A stretch of DNA of 5,227 bases from Thermoflexales bacterium (GTDB lineage Bacteria > Chloroflexota > Anaerolineae > S140-20). The DNA is taken from assembly GCA_015484715.1 (NCBI GenBank), contig WFUY01000551.1:1-5227 (forward strand), in the 5' to 3' direction. Every line of letters starts with the position of its first letter. The stretch's first letter is position 1. Made by a program: the position numbers and the translations under genes. Under the pieces are notes generated by a model. The model was given only the letters and a program-made list of their open reading frames with translations, ran no database searches and was not told the DNA's origin. Shown piece by piece: positions 4,648 through 5,227 of this stretch.

Positions 4648-5227
4648 ATGACCTTCGGACAACGGCCCAGCCACATCATCAAACCCAAGACCGGACCCGA
4701 TGATCCCGAGCTGCTGGAGACGCTCCAGGAGGCCCTGGCCCAGGCCGACGCCGCCGACCTGGTGGCCGTGGCCGACGAACTGGCCGAACGGCACCGCCGC
4801 TTCGTCGAGCGGCTAGGGCGGACCAACGGCACGGGGAGGCCGGACCTCTCCCCGGACGATCTGCGCTGGATCGCCCGGTCGGTGACCGCCACCCGGCGGC
4901 AGGCCCGGATGCTGACCGATGATCTGAGCCGCCGCCCCGTGGCCTCCCTCGTGGACGATCTCCTCCATGGGACCGGCCCGGCACCGGCCCGGATCGCCCG
5001 CTTCGTCGCCCGGCTGGAGGGGCTGGACCCCCGGCTGGGCCTGGAGATGGCCACCGGCCTGCTGCACTACACCGCGCCGGCCGAGCACTGGCTCTGGACC
5101 CGCTGGCTGTGGGACCGGACGACCCAGACGGGCATCCTCTCCCTGCTGGCCGGCAGTGTGCGCAACCTCCTGGCCGACGACCTGGCCGAGGGGTACGTCC
5201 GTGTGGGCTCGGTCACCGCGATGAGCA
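4648..5227 (+). CDS. hdrH: Conserved hypothetical protein at the hdrH (hyp) position of the sHdr cluster, 3' partial
   Basis: The first 193 residues of a protein that runs off the right edge with no stop. It begins MTFGQRPSHIIKPKTGPDD. A helical Ala/Leu/Glu-rich stretch follows (21-56, LLETLQEALAQADAAD onward), then SPDDLRWIARSVTATRRQAR (68-87). A distinctive tryptophan cluster sits at 148-155, WLWTRWLW, followed by TQTGILSLLAGS. No cysteine occurs in the visible part, so it shows no iron-sulfur or persulfide site, and there is no signal peptide. I do not recognise a characterised domain. The name rests on position: directly after hdrA, where sHdr clusters carry a conserved gene of unknown function called hyp or shdrH, before hdrC2-hdrB2. 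The Trp-Leu-Trp/Arg-Trp/Trp motif also fits my memory of that family, but only loosely. A structural or assembly role in the complex is inference. Confidence 0.68.
   Translation, partial: MTFGQRPSHIIKPKTGPDDPELLETLQEALAQADAADLVAVADELAERHRRFVERLGRTNGTGRPDLSPDDLRWIARSVTATRRQARMLTDDLSRRPVASLVDDLLHGTGPAPARIARFVARLEGLDPRLGLEMATGLLHYTAPAEHWLWTRWLWDRTTQTGILSLLAGSVRNLLADDLAEGYVRVGSVTAMS

Overview
The window is a GC-rich, plus-strand, tightly packed bacterial gene cluster. Its order is: a DsrE2-type sulfurtransferase (5' end missing), a second DsrE-family protein, a lipoate-binding GcvH-like protein (LbpA), a small thioredoxin-fold protein, HdrC, HdrB, a short HdrA, and the first 193 codons of a hypothetical protein. 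This combination matches the sulfur-oxidising heterodisulfide-reductase-like (sHdr) system. Known sHdr clusters are built as hdrC1-hdrB1-hdrA-hyp(H)-hdrC2-hdrB2 and are accompanied by lbpA and by sulfur-trafficking dsrE/tusA genes. Here the second hdrC/hdrB pair would be expected just past the right edge.

Layout. Positions 1-1467 hold a sulfur-carrier and lipoate module of four genes, with gaps of 57, 2 and 25 bases. Positions 1468-1554 are the only region that looks regulatory: 87 bases, less GC-rich than the rest, with a 30-base imperfect palindrome followed by a strong Shine-Dalgarno. Positions 1555-5227 hold the core hdrC1-hdrB1-hdrA-hdrH run. There hdrC and hdrB overlap by one base, and the next two gaps are 50 and 59 bases. 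No RNA gene, transposon, CRISPR array or convincing terminator was seen, and no gene lies on the minus strand.

How the genes work together. From knowledge of the family, DsrE-type proteins carry sulfane sulfur as cysteine persulfide to the sHdr complex. HdrA (FAD plus one 4Fe-4S) forms the flavoprotein core, HdrC relays electrons through two 4Fe-4S clusters, and HdrB carries CCG-type cluster sites. LbpA presents a lipoyl group on a conserved lysine and is essential to the pathway that oxidises thiol-bound sulfur to sulfite. The direction (oxidative, not methanogenic) is inferred from LbpA, the DsrE proteins and the short HdrA, which lacks the extra ferredoxin domains of methanogen HdrA.

Organism. 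The composition is clearly GC-rich, two genes use TTG starts behind near-perfect AGGAGGTG sites, and lbpA and dsrE come before the hdr genes. This suggests a GC-rich, possibly thermophilic bacterium such as a Chloroflexota or Firmicutes-type sulfur oxidiser. The taxonomic guess is weak. The main points for a second look are the degenerate CCG motifs of HdrB, the shortened second cluster motif of HdrC, the palindrome before hdrC, the CxxC tail on LbpA, and the uncharacterised HdrH.
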